Shown one piece after another: positions 24,995 through 33,556 of a stretch of 64,000 bases of DNA. Origin of the DNA: Anaerolineaceae bacterium. GTDB lineage: Bacteria > Chloroflexota > Anaerolineae > Anaerolineales > Anaerolineaceae. The stretch is taken from NCBI GenBank assembly GCA_012839565.1, contig DUMZ01000009.1:1-64000 (forward strand). Direction: 5' to 3'. A model generated the notes under the pieces. It was not told where the DNA came from. It saw only the letters and a list, made by a program, of their open reading frames with translations, and searched no databases. Every line of letters begins with the position of its first letter. Position 1 is the first letter of the stretch. A program made the translations under genes and the position numbers.

Positions 24995-25447
24995 ATGGAA
25001 CACACGAACCCCACTCTTTTTGCCAGGACGCAAAACTCCGGGCACCCCTGCCACAGCATGGCAGGGGTCGCTGCCCAGGAGACAAATGATGGCCTTAAAG
25101 ATATAAATTATGCCGAGCGCCTGCAACTCAGCGAAAGCGCGCGCTTTGGCATGGACGAAGAAATCGCGATGCTGCGCAAGATGATTCGCAATTTCACGCG
25201 CGCGGCGGGCACCAGTGGCGAAGAGGACTACCCGGACAATCTGGCAAAATCGCTAGACCTCTTGGGTTTGACCTGTTCGCGTTTGGCAAGCGTTTTGCGC
25301 GTGAACATGATGCTGGCGGGTTCGCACGAAGATGACTTGCGCAAACAAATTGAAGACAGTCTGGCAGAGTTTCTGGCGGAAGTCAAAACAGTCAAAACAC
25401 AAAGTAAATCTAAAAAACGTTCGCAAAAGAAGGTGAAAAATGCTTAA
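24995..25447 (+). CDS. Candidate small terminase / packaging accessory protein
   Basis: 150 residues, largely helical, with a very basic C-terminal tail (KSKKRSQKKVKNA). The middle (about 50-95) contains MLRKMIRNFTRAA and LDLLGLTCSRLASVLRVNMML. The gene begins with AAAGGAG-ATG and overlaps the large terminase by 8 bp, the usual place for a small terminase, and the basic tail would suit DNA binding. No family was recognised, so the call rests on position. The first 30 residues look unstructured. Confidence 0.55.
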   Translation: MEHTNPTLFARTQNSGHPCHSMAGVAAQETNDGLKDINYAERLQLSESARFGMDEEIAMLRKMIRNFTRAAGTSGEEDYPDNLAKSLDLLGLTCSRLASVLRVNMMLAGSHEDDLRKQIEDSLAEFLAEVKTVKTQSKSKKRSQKKVKNA

Positions 25448-27131
25448 TACCGCTGCCTTAGGACCCATGGCACTGATGGGCTTTGCCTTGCCCGACTTAC
25501 ACACCAGGCGCATACAACTAAATGCGGAACAAGCGCGCCTCACCAAAACACGCGAGGAAGAATCGCTTTTTATCCAAAGACTGCGCGAGATAGCCATCTT
25601 TTCGCAATATATGGGTAAAACGGTTTTGCGCAGTTATCAGCTTGAGGTGGCTGAGGCGATTATCGATTCGATTGTGCATCAACGGGGACATTCGATTGTG
25701 GTCATGTTCCCGCGCCAAAGTGGCAAAAACCACGTGCAGGCGCAAATTGAAGTCTATCTCATGGCGCTTTTCGCGCAGCGTGGCGCGGACATGATTAAGT
25801 TCTCGCCAACTTACGCGCCCCAGTGCCAAAACGCGATGCGCCGCCTCGAAACCGCGCTGGAGGCGAACAGCTTCACCAAAGGACGCTGGCGCAAAAGCAG
25901 CGGCAACCATTACCGCCTGCACAACGCGCATCTCACTTTTCTGTCAGCGGCACCGGGTTCAAACATTGTGGGCGCGACGGCTGCAACCATGCTGGCACTG
26001 GACGAAGCCCAGGATATCGAGATTGACAAATACGACAAGCAAATCGCCCCGATGGCGGCTTCCACCAACGCCACGCGTGTTTTCTGGGGCACCGCCTGGA
26101 GCGGACAAACCCTGTTGGCGCGTGAACTGCGCCAGGCTCAGGAAGCCGAAGCGCGCGATGGCATGCGGCGCGTGTTTCGCCTTAGCGCGGAAGAAGTGCG
26201 CCAGGAAGTGCCCGCCTATGGCGCTTTTGTGGACGAGCAGGTGCGCCGTCTGGGCAGAATGCACCCGATGGTGCGCAGTCAGTTCTTTAGTGAGGAAATC
26301 GACTTCGCGGGGGGCTTGTTCCCTGCTTCGCGTCTTGGCTTGATGCACGGCACACACGAGGCACTGGAAAGTCCAGCGAAGGGCAAGCAATATGCTTTAC
26401 TCATTGACCTGGCGGGCGAAGATGAAGCCGCGCGTTCGGGCACATTTACGCCCGACAGCGACCTGCAAAATGCCAATCGTGATGCCACCGCGATTACTGT
26501 GGTGGAGGTGGATTTGAGCAAGCTAGACGACGCTCTATTGGCTAAGCCCTGTTACAAGGTCGTGCGGCGCTATCACTGGCTGGGCGAAAAACACAGCACG
26601 CTCTACGCGCGCATTTTAAACCTGGTGGCACACTGGAACGCCACGCGGGTCGTGGTGGATGCCAGCGGTGTGGGCGCGGGGGTCAGTTCCTTTTTGCGCG
26701 AAAAACTGGGGGATTGCGTCACCGCGCTGACTTTCAACCGGCAAATCAAGTCCAAACTGGCATGGGGCTTTTTGTCGGTGATTGACACGGGGCGTTTTCA
26801 GGACTTCAAGCCTAAACTGCGCGCGGAGCGTGAAGATGGCGTACTTAATCCTTTGGCGATGGTGATGCAGGACGAGCAGGACAGTCTGCAAGCTTTGTTT
26901 TACAAGCAGCTTTCGGCGGTGAGCTACGAGGTGAGCGTGGGTCCCGAGCGTTATATTCGCTGGGGCGTCACCGATGGCACCCGCGACGCCGAAGGAACGT
27001 TGATACATGATGATTTAGTGCTGTCAGCGGCGATGGTCGCCGTTTTGGACGAGCAAGAGTGGCATCTGGGATACGAGCCACTCCTGATACAAGCGGTGGA
27101 TCCGCTTTTAGTCATCGATGGAGGTTATTGA
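25440..27131 (+). CDS. Phage-type large terminase subunit
   Basis: 563 residues. The ATPase has Walker A VMFPRQSGKN (about residue 90), Walker B MLALDEAQDI (about 183) and the coupling-like WGTAWSGQT. The nuclease half keeps three acidic positions of the RNase H-like fold: LLIDLAGE (about 320), VVVDASGVGAG (about 404) and HDDLVLSAAM (about 523). Both activities therefore look intact. It would translocate DNA into a capsid and cut it. It follows the candidate small terminase with an 8-bp overlap and its stop shares a base with the next start. Confidence 0.92.
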   Translation: MLNTAALGPMALMGFALPDLHTRRIQLNAEQARLTKTREEESLFIQRLREIAIFSQYMGKTVLRSYQLEVAEAIIDSIVHQRGHSIVVMFPRQSGKNHVQAQIEVYLMALFAQRGADMIKFSPTYAPQCQNAMRRLETALEANSFTKGRWRKSSGNHYRLHNAHLTFLSAAPGSNIVGATAATMLALDEAQDIEIDKYDKQIAPMAASTNATRVFWGTAWSGQTLLARELRQAQEAEARDGMRRVFRLSAEEVRQEVPAYGAFVDEQVRRLGRMHPMVRSQFFSEEIDFAGGLFPASRLGLMHGTHEALESPAKGKQYALLIDLAGEDEAARSGTFTPDSDLQNANRDATAITVVEVDLSKLDDALLAKPCYKVVRRYHWLGEKHSTLYARILNLVAHWNATRVVVDASGVGAGVSSFLREKLGDCVTALTFNRQIKSKLAWGFLSVIDTGRFQDFKPKLRAEREDGVLNPLAMVMQDEQDSLQALFYKQLSAVSYEVSVGPERYIRWGVTDGTRDAEGTLIHDDLVLSAAMVAVLDEQEWHLGYEPLLIQAVDPLLVIDGGY

Positions 27132-27940
27132 TGAGTTATTTCGCGCATAACGGTAACTACCCTTTTGGGATTGACCTTTCGCGCTACAACGCCACAGCGG
27201 ATTTGAAACGCTGGCCGGATTTTGACCTGGTGGCAAAGCACGTGCCCAAAGTTGAGTTTGTGGCGATTCGCGCGGGCGTCAGCTGGGGCTATCGCGACCC
27301 GATGTTTAAGCGCTTCTATAAGGAAAGCACGCGCATCGGCGCCTTTGTTTTGCCCTATCATGTGCTTTATCCCGGCGAGCCAGCCCTGAAGCAAATGAAC
27401 CACTTTTTGAATATTCTGGAAGGCATCGACCTGGATACAGTGCGCCTGGTACTGGATGTGGAACTGGTGCACGATCAATCGCGTTCGATGATTACCAACA
27501 CCCTGCTGGGCTGTTTGGATTTGCTGAAATATGAAACCGGGCGTTATCCGATCGTTTACTCGCGGGCATTGTGGATCAACGAGCATGTGCATATCAAGGA
27601 TTTGCCCGAACTCGACTGGTGGCTGGCGCACTATTACGCGCGCCGACCCTGGCCCGCGTACACGCCGGAATATCCATGCCCGCCTTTAATGCCCAAAGGC
27701 GTTGACAGCTGGCTTATTCATCAGACCGCGGAACGCGCGCCAGCGATTGGCGGTGTGGGGAATTTTATGGATTACAACCGCTGGAACGGCACGAGCGAGT
27801 CGCTATTGGCCTACTTTGGGCGGGGTGAACCGGTCAGGCCAGCCCTTTGCCCTGTGGATGGTTTGGCGTGTCCGCGCCAGCACATCTTGCCGGCGACCCG
27901 CTATGTCCTGCCCTTGCCGGCTGAAGCGGAGGTAGTCTAA
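27131..27940 (+). CDS. GH25-type lysozyme
   Basis: 269 residues. GH25 landmarks are GIDLSRYN near the N-terminus (active-site Asp, about 13), VLDVEL (DxE pair, about 108-112), an internal IVYSRALW and the late DSWLIHQTAE. The enzyme would cleave peptidoglycan between N-acetylmuramic acid and N-acetylglucosamine, as phage endolysins and virion lysins do. There is no signal peptide, so release would need a holin or virion delivery. It sits between terminase and portal, an uncommon position, with 1-bp contacts on both sides (TGATG and TAATG). The last 40 residues are Pro-rich with two Cys. Confidence 0.88.
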   Translation: MSYFAHNGNYPFGIDLSRYNATADLKRWPDFDLVAKHVPKVEFVAIRAGVSWGYRDPMFKRFYKESTRIGAFVLPYHVLYPGEPALKQMNHFLNILEGIDLDTVRLVLDVELVHDQSRSMITNTLLGCLDLLKYETGRYPIVYSRALWINEHVHIKDLPELDWWLAHYYARRPWPAYTPEYPCPPLMPKGVDSWLIHQTAERAPAIGGVGNFMDYNRWNGTSESLLAYFGRGEPVRPALCPVDGLACPRQHILPATRYVLPLPAEAEVV

Positions 27941-29274
27941 TGGCATCCTTCCTGGAACGCGTCCGTGACCGTTTGGCGTGGTTTAACGAAAACGCAAGCG
28001 AAACCACGACAGACAGCAAAGCAGATACACCAGATACAGAACTAGCCGAGAGAACGCAACTGGCACTTGTGGAGAGTGAAAACACGCTTTTGCTTGGTTC
28101 ACGTCGTTTTGGCGATACGGACTATGACCGTCTGCCTTATGACCGCCAGGAGCTGATGGAAAATTGTCTGGAAGCCTGGCGTTTCAACCCCCTGGCAAGG
28201 CGCATTATTGAACTGACCACGCAATATGTCATCGGTGCTGGCATGACTTTGAGCGCTGACGACACAAAAGCTGAAGCTTTTTTGCACAGTTTTTGGTGCC
28301 ATCCGCTGAATAAAATGGACTTGAAACTGTCCGAACTCTCCGATGAACTGGCGCGCACGGGCAATTTGTTCCTGATGCTGTCCAGTGACCCCAGCGGGAT
28401 GAGTTTCGCGCGTGTCGTGCCCAGCACCGACGTGCTGAGCATTCACTCGCGCGCGAATGACGTGGAGCAAGAGCTGACTTACACCTTGCGTGGCGCGCAT
28501 GGCGAAGAGGACTATCTGGTGCCAGCCTGGCGCGCGGACCGTCCTGCCACGCAACAAAACGACGTGTGCATTTTGCATTACGCGGTCAACCGACCCGCCG
28601 GCGCGCAGTGGGGCGAGCCGGATTTGGCGCCGGTATTACGCTGGCTGGCACGCTATTCGGCTTGGCTTGAAGACCGCGTGCGCCTTAACCACTTTCGCAA
28701 CGCTTTTGTCTATGTCGTCAAGGCGCGTTTTGCCAACGAAAACGCCCGGCGCATGCGCCAAATGCAACTGGCAAGCCAACCGCCTAATGCAGGGTCGATT
28801 TTGGTTTGCGACGAGAGCGAGGAGTGGTCGGTGCTTTCGCCCAAACTTGAAGCGCTGGACGCGTCCACGGACGGTCTGGCGATTAAGAAGATGATTGCGA
28901 CTGGTGTGGGTATCCCCTTACACTTTTTGGCGGAGCCGGAGTCATCGACCAAAACGACCGCTGAATCCGCCGGGCATCCAACCTATCGCCGATTTGAAGA
29001 GCGTCAACGCGTCCTGTGCTGGATTTTGGAAGATCTTTTGCGCGTGGTGCTGAAGAGAAAAGCGGTCTTTGACACCAGCATCAATCCCAACGCGAAAATC
29101 ATCGTGCGTGGTGGCGATATCCATTCCCGTGATAATCTGGAACTGGCGCGCGCGGGGCACCAAATGGCGGATATAGCACTGCGCATGGTCGAAAAAGGCA
29201 TGATTGACGCGCCCGAAGCCTTGCGTCTTATTTATCGTTTCATCGCTGAAAAAGCGCCGGAAACGAATCCCTGA
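27940..29274 (+). CDS. Phage portal protein
   Basis: 444 residues. The order and motifs fit HK97/SPP1-like portal proteins: an N-terminal helical region with NPLARRIIELTTQYVIGAGM (about 80-105), a wing with LARTGNLFLMLSSDP, and a C-terminal clip/crown part with GVGIPLHFLAEPESSTKTTAESAG. The portal ring is the DNA gateway of the capsid and the docking site of the terminase. The ATG overlaps the GH25 stop. The coding frame is complete and its base composition resembles the surrounding chromosome. Confidence 0.87.
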   Translation: MASFLERVRDRLAWFNENASETTTDSKADTPDTELAERTQLALVESENTLLLGSRRFGDTDYDRLPYDRQELMENCLEAWRFNPLARRIIELTTQYVIGAGMTLSADDTKAEAFLHSFWCHPLNKMDLKLSELSDELARTGNLFLMLSSDPSGMSFARVVPSTDVLSIHSRANDVEQELTYTLRGAHGEEDYLVPAWRADRPATQQNDVCILHYAVNRPAGAQWGEPDLAPVLRWLARYSAWLEDRVRLNHFRNAFVYVVKARFANENARRMRQMQLASQPPNAGSILVCDESEEWSVLSPKLEALDASTDGLAIKKMIATGVGIPLHFLAEPESSTKTTAESAGHPTYRRFEERQRVLCWILEDLLRVVLKRKAVFDTSINPNAKIIVRGGDIHSRDNLELARAGHQMADIALRMVEKGMIDAPEALRLIYRFIAEKAPETNP

Positions 29275-29348
29275 TTGCGAAAAACAACACCAGGACTTGA
29301 CGTGTGGGGCGCTTGTCCCGGTTTTGAAATGGTTTTGAAAGGAGTCTT

Positions 29349-31286
29349 ATGACACAACACAGGCATCGCCTGGCATTGGAAGTCAACCCGATTAGCCCCG
29401 ACAGCTTTGAAATTTTGGCAATTACAGCGGGAACGGCTAACGGATGGGAATTTTCCGCGGAGGTTTTGCGCGAGTCCCTGGCATTGTGGGACGGTGTGAA
29501 TTGCTTCGTGGATCACGATTTGGCGGCACGGTCAGTGCGCGATATCGCTGGCGTTTTGCGTAAACCCAGCTGGGATGAAAACGCGCAAGGCGTTCGCGCG
29601 GAATTGCAGGCTTTTGGGCCTTCCGCGCATGTGCTGAGCGATATCGGACGTCAGATACTGGAAATCAGCGATGAACCCGCGGTAAAGGTGGGTTTCTCCG
29701 CGGATGTGCTTTTTAAGGGCACGAACGGGAAGGTCGAGAAAATTTTGCGTATTTTCTCGGTCGATTTGGTCTACAACCCAGCGCGGGGCGGAATCTTTTT
29801 GCGCGCGCTGAACCAACTGGGCATAAAACCCATCATCAATGGAGAAAAAAAGATGAATCAAATTCAAGAACAAGATACGCTTGAACTGCAAAGCGATACG
29901 GGTTCCGCGGAAGACCTAAGCCAGGATTTGCAAAGCCAGCTTTCGGAAATTCGCAATATGCGCCGTGAGATGAGCGCTTTCCTGCTGGAAAGTTCTCTGG
30001 TGAACACAAATTTGCCACCGAGCATGCAAAGTCATATTCGCGAACGCTTTCAGGGGCGAACTTTCGCGCCGGCGGAGTTGCAGAGCGCGATTAAAGAACA
30101 TCAAAAACTTTTGAGCGAACTGGATGGCGGGCGTTCGGTAAAAGGACACGCCCGTGTGGAAGCTATGCTGGAACCCGCCGAACGTTTACAGGCTGCTACG
30201 GATGACCTTTTTGGCGCGCCACGCGATAAAGCGCTGGAAAACGCGCGGGTCGCGCGTCTGAGTGGCATTCGCGAGCTTTATCTTACCCTAACCGGCGACC
30301 ACGATCTGCACGGTGGTTATTATCCTGGCCGTGTGCAACTGGCCACGACCGCGGACTTCAGCGGACTGGTAAAAAACAGTCTCAACAAACTGGTGGCAAA
30401 CACCTGGGAAGAACTCGGGCGCGCTGGTTACGACTGGTGGAAACAAGTTACCGTGCAGGAGCATTTTAATAGCTTGCACGACATCACCGGCACGCTGGTG
30501 GGCACGGTGGGCGATTTGCCCTTAATTGCTGAAGGCGGGAATTACCCCGAACTTATGGTGGGCGACTCACCCGAAACGGCCAGTTTCGCCAAATATGGCG
30601 GTTATATCCCCCTCACGCTGGAGTTAATCGACCGCGACGAGACCCGCAAACTGCGTGCTTACGCGCGCGAATTAGCCGTAGCCGGTTTGCGTAAAATCTC
30701 GCGTTTGGTGGCGGAAATCTTCACCCTGAACAATGGCACGGGTCCAACCATGCGCGATGGCAAGCCTTTGTTTGGCGGGGGTAATCCAGCCGATGGTGGG
30801 CATGCGAACCTGGGCACTTCAGCACTAAGCGCTGATAACTGGGACCTTGCCTGTAGCGCGGTTTATCGCCAGCCGATGTTGGTCAAAGACGCTCCCGGCT
30901 ATTATGGCACTGGCCCGCAAATGGCGGTCAATCCCAAATATCTTTTGGTGCCACGCAATTTGCAAAAGACCGCGCTGGAAATTTGCAGTGGTTCCTTTGT
31001 GCGCGAAGCGGATCACGTTTACGACAACGTTCTCAAAGGCAGCGCGGTGCCGGTTGTGGTGCCAGAATGGACCGACGCCAACGACTGGGCAGCGGTTTGC
31101 GACCCACGCGTCGCGCCGGCTATTTTCGTGGGCGAGCGTTTTGGTCTCGCGCCGGAAATCTTTATTGCCGGCGATGAGCTTTCGCCATCCGTGTTCAGCA
31201 ATGATGAGCACCGTCTGAAAGTGCGTCATTATCTGGCGGTGTGGGTCAACGACTATCGACCAGTTTTCAAGGCAAATGTGGCCTAG
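29349..31286 (+). CDS. Fused prohead protease-scaffold-major capsid protein
   Basis: 645 residues with three parts. About 1-160 is a Mu-I/HK97-type prohead protease: catalytic His in FVDHD (about 55), Ser in VGFSADV (about 116) and the family ending VDLVYNPARGG. About 169-270 is a charged, helical scaffold-like stretch. About 290-645 resembles a Mu gpT/HK97-type major capsid domain, with the SLVKNSLNKLVANTWEELG helix, an E-loop-like region and MAVNPKYLLVPRNL. GGAGAA followed by ATG at 29853 (residue 169) offers an internal start that would yield scaffold plus capsid without protease. The ATG at 29349 follows AAAGGAG. Confidence 0.85.
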   Translation: MTQHRHRLALEVNPISPDSFEILAITAGTANGWEFSAEVLRESLALWDGVNCFVDHDLAARSVRDIAGVLRKPSWDENAQGVRAELQAFGPSAHVLSDIGRQILEISDEPAVKVGFSADVLFKGTNGKVEKILRIFSVDLVYNPARGGIFLRALNQLGIKPIINGEKKMNQIQEQDTLELQSDTGSAEDLSQDLQSQLSEIRNMRREMSAFLLESSLVNTNLPPSMQSHIRERFQGRTFAPAELQSAIKEHQKLLSELDGGRSVKGHARVEAMLEPAERLQAATDDLFGAPRDKALENARVARLSGIRELYLTLTGDHDLHGGYYPGRVQLATTADFSGLVKNSLNKLVANTWEELGRAGYDWWKQVTVQEHFNSLHDITGTLVGTVGDLPLIAEGGNYPELMVGDSPETASFAKYGGYIPLTLELIDRDETRKLRAYARELAVAGLRKISRLVAEIFTLNNGTGPTMRDGKPLFGGGNPADGGHANLGTSALSADNWDLACSAVYRQPMLVKDAPGYYGTGPQMAVNPKYLLVPRNLQKTALEICSGSFVREADHVYDNVLKGSAVPVVVPEWTDANDWAAVCDPRVAPAIFVGERFGLAPEIFIAGDELSPSVFSNDEHRLKVRHYLAVWVNDYRPVFKANVA

Positions 31287-31326
31287 GCTGGCGAGAAAAA
31301 TTCCTGAGACTAAAGAAAGGTGAAAA

Positions 31327-31521
31327 ATGACGGATAAATGGCGACTTTTGTTGAGTTCGCGTAAGTTTTGGGCGACCGTGGTGGGCTTGGTTTTTCTGAT
31401 AATCAAAACCTGGTCACCGAACTTTCCGCTCGACGCGGAGCAAATCGCGGGCATTTTGGCGCTTTTGGTGAGCTATATCCTGGGCACCGCGCTTGAAGAT
31501 GGTTTGCGGGGTTTGAAATAA
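31327..31521 (+). CDS. Holin-like small membrane protein
   Basis: 64 residues: a short basic start (SSRKFWATVVG) and two hydrophobic segments (about 14-26 and 37-53, the second ending SYILGTALEDG). The size, two helices and the presence of a GH25 lysozyme in the cassette suggest a holin that lets the lysozyme out. Many small phage membrane proteins look alike, so this is moderate. AAAGG precedes the ATG. Confidence 0.65.
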   Translation: MTDKWRLLLSSRKFWATVVGLVFLIIKTWSPNFPLDAEQIAGILALLVSYILGTALEDGLRGLK

Positions 31522-31532
31522 ACTGAATTCCT

Positions 31533-31570
31533 GGGGCAGTCTTGTGGGTATCAGCTTGCAGGACTGCCCC
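31533..31570 (+). other. Hairpin inside the virion operon
   Basis: GGGGCAGTC (31533-31541) and GACTGCCCC (31562-31570) form a perfect 9-bp stem with a 20-nt loop between the holin-like gene and the next small gene. No T tract follows, so it is more likely an RNA-processing, stability or partial attenuation element than a full terminator. Confidence 0.5.
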
Positions 31571-31612
31571 TGATGGGGGAAATGAAAATCAGATTGCAAA
31601 TAAGGAGAGATA

Positions 31613-31813
31613 ATGGACGACAAAAAACTGAAACTGCTTGTAAAGCACCTGGCGGGTGATGGCGCGCTGGCATGGGCGTGGAAAAAAGATAACAGCCTGG
31701 TGGTGATTGAGCGCAGTGGCGAAAAAAGGCATTACAGCGCGGAAGTTTGCCGAAAAGCATTGAAAAAACTCGAAACGAAAACAAGGAAAAAAGCCGATGA
31801 GCAAGCTGGATGA
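31613..31813 (+). CDS. Small basic protein of the virion cassette
   Basis: 66 residues, strongly basic, ending in a Lys-rich helix (KALKKLETKTRKKADEQAG). AAGGAGAG precedes the ATG and the end overlaps the next gene by 17 bp. The ribosome site and coupling support a real gene; no family recognised. Confidence 0.6.
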   Translation: MDDKKLKLLVKHLAGDGALAWAWKKDNSLVVIERSGEKRHYSAEVCRKALKKLETKTRKKADEQAG

Positions 31814-32225
31814 ACTGTGTGTCCGTTTGCAAAGGCAATATCTTGACCCAAACAGCACGGCTTTGCCTGTGGTCGCGTTGCATGAAGCTATTCAATTCGC
31901 GCTGGACAAAATCAACAGACGTTTGGGGAGCGATTTTGAAATCGAAGGTCTGGCTAACGCTACCAAACACACTTTACCAGACGACTATTTACCTGTACTG
32001 CTGACCGGCGCGGGCGCGCATTTGATGCAGTTTATTCTGCAAAATCATCTGGGCACGTACACCAACATGGGCGGGGAACCGACGCTGATGCAGAGCCTGG
32101 CGCGTTATCACGATGAGCGTTTTGAGTGGCTGCTGGAAGGTTTGCGCCTGGATAGCATGCAGAAAAGCGTCACGCTGCCCTATGCGCGCTGGGACTGGAA
32201 GGAGCCTTTGCGATGGCGGAATTAG
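31797..32225 (+). CDS. Probable head-tail adaptor-type protein
   Basis: 142 residues, mostly helical, with ALHEAIQFALDKINRRLG near the N-terminus and LLTGAGAHLMQFILQNHL in the middle. Size, helical character and position after the capsid gene fit gp6-like connector or adaptor proteins, but no specific motif proves it. It overlaps its neighbours by 17 and 13 bp. Confidence 0.5.
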   Translation: MSKLDELCVRLQRQYLDPNSTALPVVALHEAIQFALDKINRRLGSDFEIEGLANATKHTLPDDYLPVLLTGAGAHLMQFILQNHLGTYTNMGGEPTLMQSLARYHDERFEWLLEGLRLDSMQKSVTLPYARWDWKEPLRWRN

Positions 32226-33556
32226 CTGGTCTGGCGCTGGGCAGTGGCACGCGCCCGGAGACAATTGACTGGTTCAAGCTGGATGAAGGGCCTTTTATGC
32301 CGGGCTTTTTGGGCGCCGATTACGCGCTGAAGGAAGCCGAAGCGGGCCTGTGTCATGAAGAAATCTGTTTGCGCCTGCGCGGGAGTCACGCCGAGATGAG
32401 TGCCATCATCAGACAGCTGGAGCATGCTTTGCGGGCTGCTCTGCTTGAGGAGCATACCGAACGGACGTATTTGCGTTTATATAGTCAAAATTTAGCTGGC
32501 TATGTTTACGCGCGCGTCATCAAGGCGCAGTTAGCGCCTTTGCCCGGACATATCAGCTCAAAAGAACTGTGGTCTTATTGTTTGAGAGTCAGTATTGTTC
32601 GGGAACCGCGGTTTGTGGGCGACGAAGTACGCCTGTCGATTTTCAACTCTGGCGGTACGGGCGACGCGCGGGGGTTGACGCTTTACAATCACGATGACAG
32701 CCATACCGGGCATGACCACTGGTTTAGCACCCTGACTTCGGGACTGGATTTGAGTGAGCCATGTCCGATGCGCCTTGAGTTTTATGTACCGGAAGGCGCG
32801 GTAAGCATCGGCGATTTTCATTTGGGGAGTTTTGGGATTTCAGAAGCGGGCAGCTTTCCGCCCATGACGCTTGAGGCTGAACAGGGCACCGGCGGGACGA
32901 CGATTGCGGACGCGCGTGCTTCAAACGGGAAGTTTCAACGTTATAGCTGGAGCGGAAGTGGCTGGGCGAACCTGGCAAGCTGGAGTTTGTCATCCATGCT
33001 GGTGAGTAAGCTGGCTTCGCGAACTGTTTTGTCGGTTCTTCGCTTGCATAATCTGACAAGCCAAACGGGTATCCGTCTGCGTTTTGTCTTAAGGCAACAG
33101 GGTGTGAAAGTTTACGAAAGCCCCATTTGCTCACTGCAGACAGGCAAAAGCGGACAGGTTTTCTCGCCCATGCATCTCGGCGCGGGTGGTTTGCCCGGCT
33201 TGAATTACGCCTATGGGTTAAACCTGAGTCTGGAAGCTTTGCAAAGTGACAGCAGCGCGAGTTTGGACGTGGACGATATCATCTTTTTACCCCAAAAATG
33301 CTACCGCTTTTATCAGTCGCTGTGTGGGCTTGAGCCCCGGTCAAGCCTGATTGACGACAGCTGGCGCGAACAAACCTGGAGCTTAAAGGAAGAGCAGGAA
33401 CTGAAGACCCATCTCAGCCTGGGCAGAGCCATGAGCCTGTTTCCGGGCCTGGAACAACGCTTTTACCTGTTCATGAGCTCGCCTGCCGGCTTGAGCGCGA
33501 TTGATATGACGATGAAAGTGCGGGCCTGGTATCGTCCGGTAACGGTGTTGCCATGA
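32213..33556 (+). CDS. Large structural protein of the virion cassette, tail/fibre-like
   Basis: 447 residues, no signal peptide. The first 100 residues contain a helical region (HAEMSAIIRQLEHALRAALLEEHTE); the rest is rich in Gly, Ser and beta-prone strands, with at least two jelly-roll-like stretches (for example LRVSIVREPRFVGDEVRLSIFNSGG and IRLRFVLRQQGVKVYESPI). This composition suits a tail, fibre or receptor-binding protein. No family was recognised. Overlaps by 13 bp upstream and 4 bp downstream. Confidence 0.55.
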   Translation: MAELAGLALGSGTRPETIDWFKLDEGPFMPGFLGADYALKEAEAGLCHEEICLRLRGSHAEMSAIIRQLEHALRAALLEEHTERTYLRLYSQNLAGYVYARVIKAQLAPLPGHISSKELWSYCLRVSIVREPRFVGDEVRLSIFNSGGTGDARGLTLYNHDDSHTGHDHWFSTLTSGLDLSEPCPMRLEFYVPEGAVSIGDFHLGSFGISEAGSFPPMTLEAEQGTGGTTIADARASNGKFQRYSWSGSGWANLASWSLSSMLVSKLASRTVLSVLRLHNLTSQTGIRLRFVLRQQGVKVYESPICSLQTGKSGQVFSPMHLGAGGLPGLNYAYGLNLSLEALQSDSSASLDVDDIIFLPQKCYRFYQSLCGLEPRSSLIDDSWREQTWSLKEEQELKTHLSLGRAMSLFPGLEQRFYLFMSSPAGLSAIDMTMKVRAWYRPVTVLP

